Below, piece after piece: positions 59,999 to 64,000 of a stretch of DNA of 64,000 nucleotides. The number at the start of each line of letters is the position of its first letter. Within the stretch, counting starts at the first letter, position 1. Origin of the DNA: Motacilla alba alba. Its lineage: Eukaryota; Chordata; Aves; Passeriformes; Motacillidae. The stretch is taken from assembly GCF_015832195.1 (NCBI RefSeq), contig NC_052017.1:50607652-50671651 (forward strand), given 5' to 3'. The translations under genes were made by a program, and so were the position numbers. The notes beneath the pieces were generated by a model. The model searched no databases. It had not been told where the DNA came from and saw nothing but the letters and a program-made list of their open reading frames with translations.

Positions 59999-60016
59999 CA
60001 AACAAAAAAAAAAAAA
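59966..60016. repeat. poly(A) tract, 31 + 13 bases
   Basis: A 31-base A run (59966-59996), then cccaaac, then a 13-base A run (60004-60016). It explains the phenylalanine-rich minus-strand frame at 59806-60069. No retroposed gene body was recognised upstream and no flanking duplication was seen. Confidence 0.88.
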
Positions 60017-63000
60017 CTAAGGTAAAACACGGACTTAAAGGAATTGTGGTCAGAGAAAAACCTGTTCAATCAGTCCCACAAACAAAACTCACTAAGAAGC
60101 AGACTGTTAGGAGGGTTAGAAAACAATGGTATTTGTGACATTTGACTTGCTCATCATTCACTGAGTAGATGCATTAAAGGCTCCAAACGACATTCTTCTG
60201 ATCAAATACATTCTCTTTGTCCATACAAGCAAATTTTTCTATTACATTGCCAATTTTTCCCCGATATTAGGTTAAAATAGCCATCTTTGGATTATATTTC
60301 TAGTTGAATTACATCAGTCAGGAAAAATAAAATTATGATCATGTAGAAGTGAGGTGTTTCTTGCCATTAAAAATTTTCGAGTGTGTAATCCTTAGCAATG
60401 TGTTGCATGTCTTTAAAATCCTGTTACAGGACATAGGATGGGCTAGGAGATCACTGAATCTAGGGAAGAGACAATGCTTTAGTGTCTTTCTCCTTGTTCT
60501 GTTCATTTCTGTGTGTTTGCAGTGCATGAGCCACAATACACACTATTTTTAACAGGCTGTCCCTTGACATTTTTTCTTCACTGATAGTCCTAGGTGAGGC
60601 AGTACAGAACAATTTCTAGGACGAGAATGGGGAAAAAATTGAAATCAGCATCACAGAGAAAATAAACTAAACATGAGGAAGCAACAATGTGCAGAGACAT
60701 AAACAGACAACAGATAGACACACACATACACTGTGATTAAATTCACCTTGTGTCCTGCATAAGACCTTCATTCATTGTTATAATGAAGCCATGAAATTTC
60801 CTCCCTCAAACAAATTTAAAATTGTGTTTTGAAGCTGCCTTCTTTCTGGTGAGGGTATTTTGTCTGCTCAGCTTCTTGCCTTTCCTGTCTGGGATAATAG
60901 GACACGCTATCAAGAAAATGCAAGAGAAAGTTTTGTACCTTTGTGCTGGATTTGGGCAGAAGGCTGAGACCTGCTGTGCACACCACAGTGTTCCTTTCCC
61001 AGCATAACTATTTTGACAAAAACACTGTTGGGAAGACAAACACAGTGACAGATGATGGGATTCTTGAGTTCACGGTCAAGCCTAACAGCTGCCATGATTA
61101 CCAGGATGAGGCACAAACAGCCACATTCATCTCTGGTGCAAATCCATTGATGTCAGCAGATGAAACTGGCTCTGAGAAATGTGGCTGCTCTGCTGTAGGT
61201 TTGTTTCTGGGAGGGTAAGCAGTAGAAAAAAAGGAAGAGCATTAAGTAAATATGCAAATTGCAATCTAATATGCAAAGGCTCTAGTTTGTTGCTCCAAAC
61301 ACTCCAATAAATAAAGAAAGCTCTCCATTTGGCAACATATTTGCTCATAACACTGTGTACTTTCCACATAAAGCCTTCCAAGTCGACTGGCTAATTATTA
61401 TTATTATTTTCTCTTCTGCTGTTAGAAAAGCACCTTCCACAAAAACAAGAGCCTTGTTTTGTTGATCTCTCTTTCAGGATTTATATATCGGATTAATTAG
61501 CAGTTGGAACAGGACTCACTCCCTCTCACAGCTTCCGTTCTCCCATTAACAGTCTGTGGCTTGGTGCTAAATCTCAGAAGACAGTCCTGCTATTTACTGT
61601 TCTGTTTAGTGTGGGATTGCTAATTCTTATCTATTTAAACACAACTGATGATGTCAGGACAGTCAACAAGCAAAGGCAGTTTGTAATTACTAGTCGTAAT
61701 GTCACTGCTGATCCTAACACTTTTGTAAACTAATCATCTTTCTCTTCATTTCATTCCTAAGTATTAAAGCACTATAAAAGAATACTTAGTATGAGAGTTT
61801 GGGGAGAATAACATCTTTTTTATTTGTATTGCTAATTTTGTGAACTACAGTCTTTGTTTGGAAATAATTTTCTGAAGCTCTTTGCGCATTGTTGTCCCTC
61901 TGTGTGTGCTTAATTCCTCAAAAATGATATGCATTAGAGAGGGGCAATTTTAATATTCCTAAGTGGTCTCACCACTCCTGCCCCCAGTTCATATCCAACC
62001 CAGACTGAAATATGTTTGTGATTTGACTGAACCATACTGCACTTTGCCTTCAAGGCACCTGTATGAGGATGAGCCAGCATCCAGATGAAAGTGCTTTAAC
62101 TGCAGCAGGATTGGACTAAAACTATTCCAACCTGAGAGAGAGCATGCAAAGCTGAGCAGAACATGTCACATCCTGCCTCCATTTCTGAAGCATCGGTTTC
62201 TGACAGTGTCAAACAGCTCAGCTGCCTGACAAACTGCCAGAGGAGCTGTAAGCAGAAGCTCATGCAAGAGCTGGTGCTCCCGCTGCACCCTGCAGCAGGG
62301 TTCTCCAGGCAGCTCCACAAGCAGCAGGGACAGAGCATGTCTGCAGAGCGGCATACTTGTGTTCTGGGCCAGCTGGTTCCTGGGGACAACCCCTCAGGAC
62401 CTGCACCTCAGGTGACACAGCTGGCTACTACCCCGCCTGCTCACGGGGCTTGTGGAGAAGCTCTGGTCTGCCCCCTGCACCACTCAAAAGAATCCCATTC
62501 TTAAAGCTTTAAACACACCAGAGGTTGCAGTCAGATGCTGGGTGAGTCACTTTCCTTCTTTTCTCCCATTTTCCCCATCAGAAATGATAAAATTCTTCTC
62601 TGGCAAAAATACAGAGGGAGGATTCAGAAGACAATATCCCTTTCCAAAAGCCAGCCACAATAACAAGAAACTTAGACATCCCAGGTGCAATGAACCGATT
62701 GTTAGGGGATTTCCAGGCAATTGCACTTCCAGCTTCAGCTCCATCCATGGAGAATGTTTAGCACAGATAAAGAGTAGGATTCATATTTGATTTTGCTTAT
62801 ACCAACAAAACTAAGATCCAAATCCAGTGCATTACAGTTAATTGCGGAAGTTGAACTGACTTCAAATTGGATGCCAGATTGAATGCCTAATAAAAGACTT
62901 AATAATCTGCATTTTTAACATGGCACTGGGTACCTGTCCTGTGCAGAGATGCAGAAATTTTAATCTAAGAAGATATATTTGCACTTGGCTACACATCATC

Positions 63001-63692
63001 TTTAATTAAAATTCACCCAAGAGATTTTTTCCTGTACTTTTTTTTTTAAATTTTAATTTAAAGACAAAAACAAAAGCCCTTTCAATAACTAAAAATCTGA
63101 CCTTTTTTGAGGGCTGCTTACATTGTGTGAATTATGGTCTTCCATAGATTTCAATTAACTGTAGTGATAATTTCTTGTGAATAGCTCCTAACAAATATGA
63201 GGTTATTAGTCTTAACCCAAAACTTTAAACTGCTCCTATTTTTAGTCATCTAGAATATGTCTATTAGCAAACATATATAATGTTGAAAGTATTCTTGTAT
63301 CCAGTTTGACCAAGAGGGGAGATTATGGGCCAAATTTTGGGAATAATAAATTGTCCCAATAAGTTGTCAAAATGTGTTCCTCTTTCAAAACCCAGTTTCC
63401 AGCAATAACTGATTATGAGGGATGAATGGTAAAATTTAGATACACATCTAAGTGGATTTTGTACATGTCTTGAAGTCTGCTTAATTTTTTTGTTTGCAGC
63501 TGGAAGACGGGACTAGAAGGGCCCTTCAAGTACTTTTTTATACTGAACTGATTAACCATATAGCAGACCACAACAGTTTAAAACCTTGTTGTACATTCAC
63601 TTTTATCATTATCTCAGACTTTCTACAGCCAGATATTTCCTGCAGTCTTTCATTAGAAGCTGAAGAGTTTTCCTGATTTTCCTTTCTTTCCC
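60017..63692. other. unique interval with candidate regulatory and GC-rich blocks
   Basis: No gene was recognised. At 61252-61278 two POU-octamer-like words (ATGCAAAT and ATGCAAAG) lie close together in a repeat-free AT-rich block to about 61740 that also has homeodomain-like TAATTAG. The section 62160-62500 is GC-richer, with open frames on both strands (113 codons on +, 97 on -) that resemble nothing I know. Confidence 0.45.
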
Positions 63693-63716
63693 ATTCTGTG
63701 ATTCTGTGATTCTGTG
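63693..63716 (+). repeat. (ATTCTGTG)3, CR1-tail-like octamer repeat
   Basis: Three perfect tandem copies of ATTCTGTG. This octamer is the usual 3'-terminal repeat of avian CR1 elements, but the preceding 100 bases show no CR1 body. It may be the extreme 3' end of a CR1 copy truncated within its tail, or an independent simple repeat. Confidence 0.7.
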
Positions 63717-64000
63717 ATGCATTCAGTATCCTACTTATTTGGTCTGCCATTTTCCTTCTTGTTTTCCTAGTCACCACAACAGTTGTAACTTTCTACTAGT
63801 TTGATAGGTGAATAGCTAAGCTCTTTATGAAGATTCCTTTGATTTACTAGCAGTAAACTTTGCAATCCTTCTGAGTTTGTCTGGCAAGAAAAATAATCCA
63901 AACATCATGAATAATCCAATAAATAATGAACTACTGCTGGAATGTAGGTGGGAATTTTGAAGGAAATTTCAGAAAAAATTAAGAAGAAAGAAATCAGATT
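63717..64000. other. intergenic sequence, nothing recognised
   Basis: AT-rich end of the window without a recognisable gene or repeat. Confidence 0.55.

Noticed and set aside
59806..60069. Phenylalanine-rich minus-strand frame that looks like a membrane segment
   Set aside because: The F-run is the complement of the poly(A) tract; it is not a real membrane protein.
1..64000. tRNA, rRNA, snRNA genes, CRISPR arrays and prokaryotic operons
   Set aside because: No B-box-like tRNA motif, spliceosomal RNA text, regular repeat-spacer array or operon-like gene packing was seen on either strand by reading.

Overview
This window looks like a stretch of intergenic (or deep intronic) bird nuclear DNA with no recognisable host protein-coding exon. 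The bird assignment rests on 3'-end fragments of CR1 LINEs in both orientations, solo LTRs of avian endogenous retroviruses, and faint copies of repeat families shared by amniotes. One LTR (3042 to about 3405) resembles one I know from songbird genomes, so a passerine is my best guess; I could not test this. The background is AT-rich. The open frames are short and scattered, and all but two are ordinary for such sequence.

Layout. A 5'-truncated CR1 on + (671-1422) is followed by a solo LTR on + (3042-~3405) and a solo LTR on - (4697-5519, 5-bp target duplication GCAAA). From 5525 to 17551 the sequence is mostly unique, with three ancient amniote repeat relics (10388, 11559, 13415), a small CR1 scrap (16313) and two unusually long but unrecognised ORFs (11104-11601 and 14876-15364). 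At 17552-18580 lies a CR1 on - that was split by a 316-bp solo LTR (17757-18072) with a perfect 6-bp duplication CATAGT. Another CR1 scrap is at 20771.

At 28271-28450 and 29281-29460 there are two diverged, colinear, same-strand copies of an unidentified 180-bp element, about 1,010 bp apart. A long solo LTR on - (31629-33294, duplication ACTAT) carries a GC-rich block. From 33300 to 50476 the sequence is again mostly unique, with one more ancient relic (44092). At 50477-52243 there is a second, larger copy of the LTR family seen at 4697, itself interrupted by a 602-bp LTR-like insert. The last 11 kb holds a possible ancient inverted-repeat DNA element (55223-55359), homopolymer tracts and several candidate conserved non-coding blocks.

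No genes act together here. What the sequence records is repeat history: CR1 and older amniote repeats as the base layer, then LTR elements inserted into them and into each other, and then recombined down to solo LTRs. I saw no intact retroviral coding region, RNA gene, CRISPR array or bacterial-type feature. I found no convincing undescribed system; the best leads are the paired element at 28.3/29.3 kb and the nested LTR structures.
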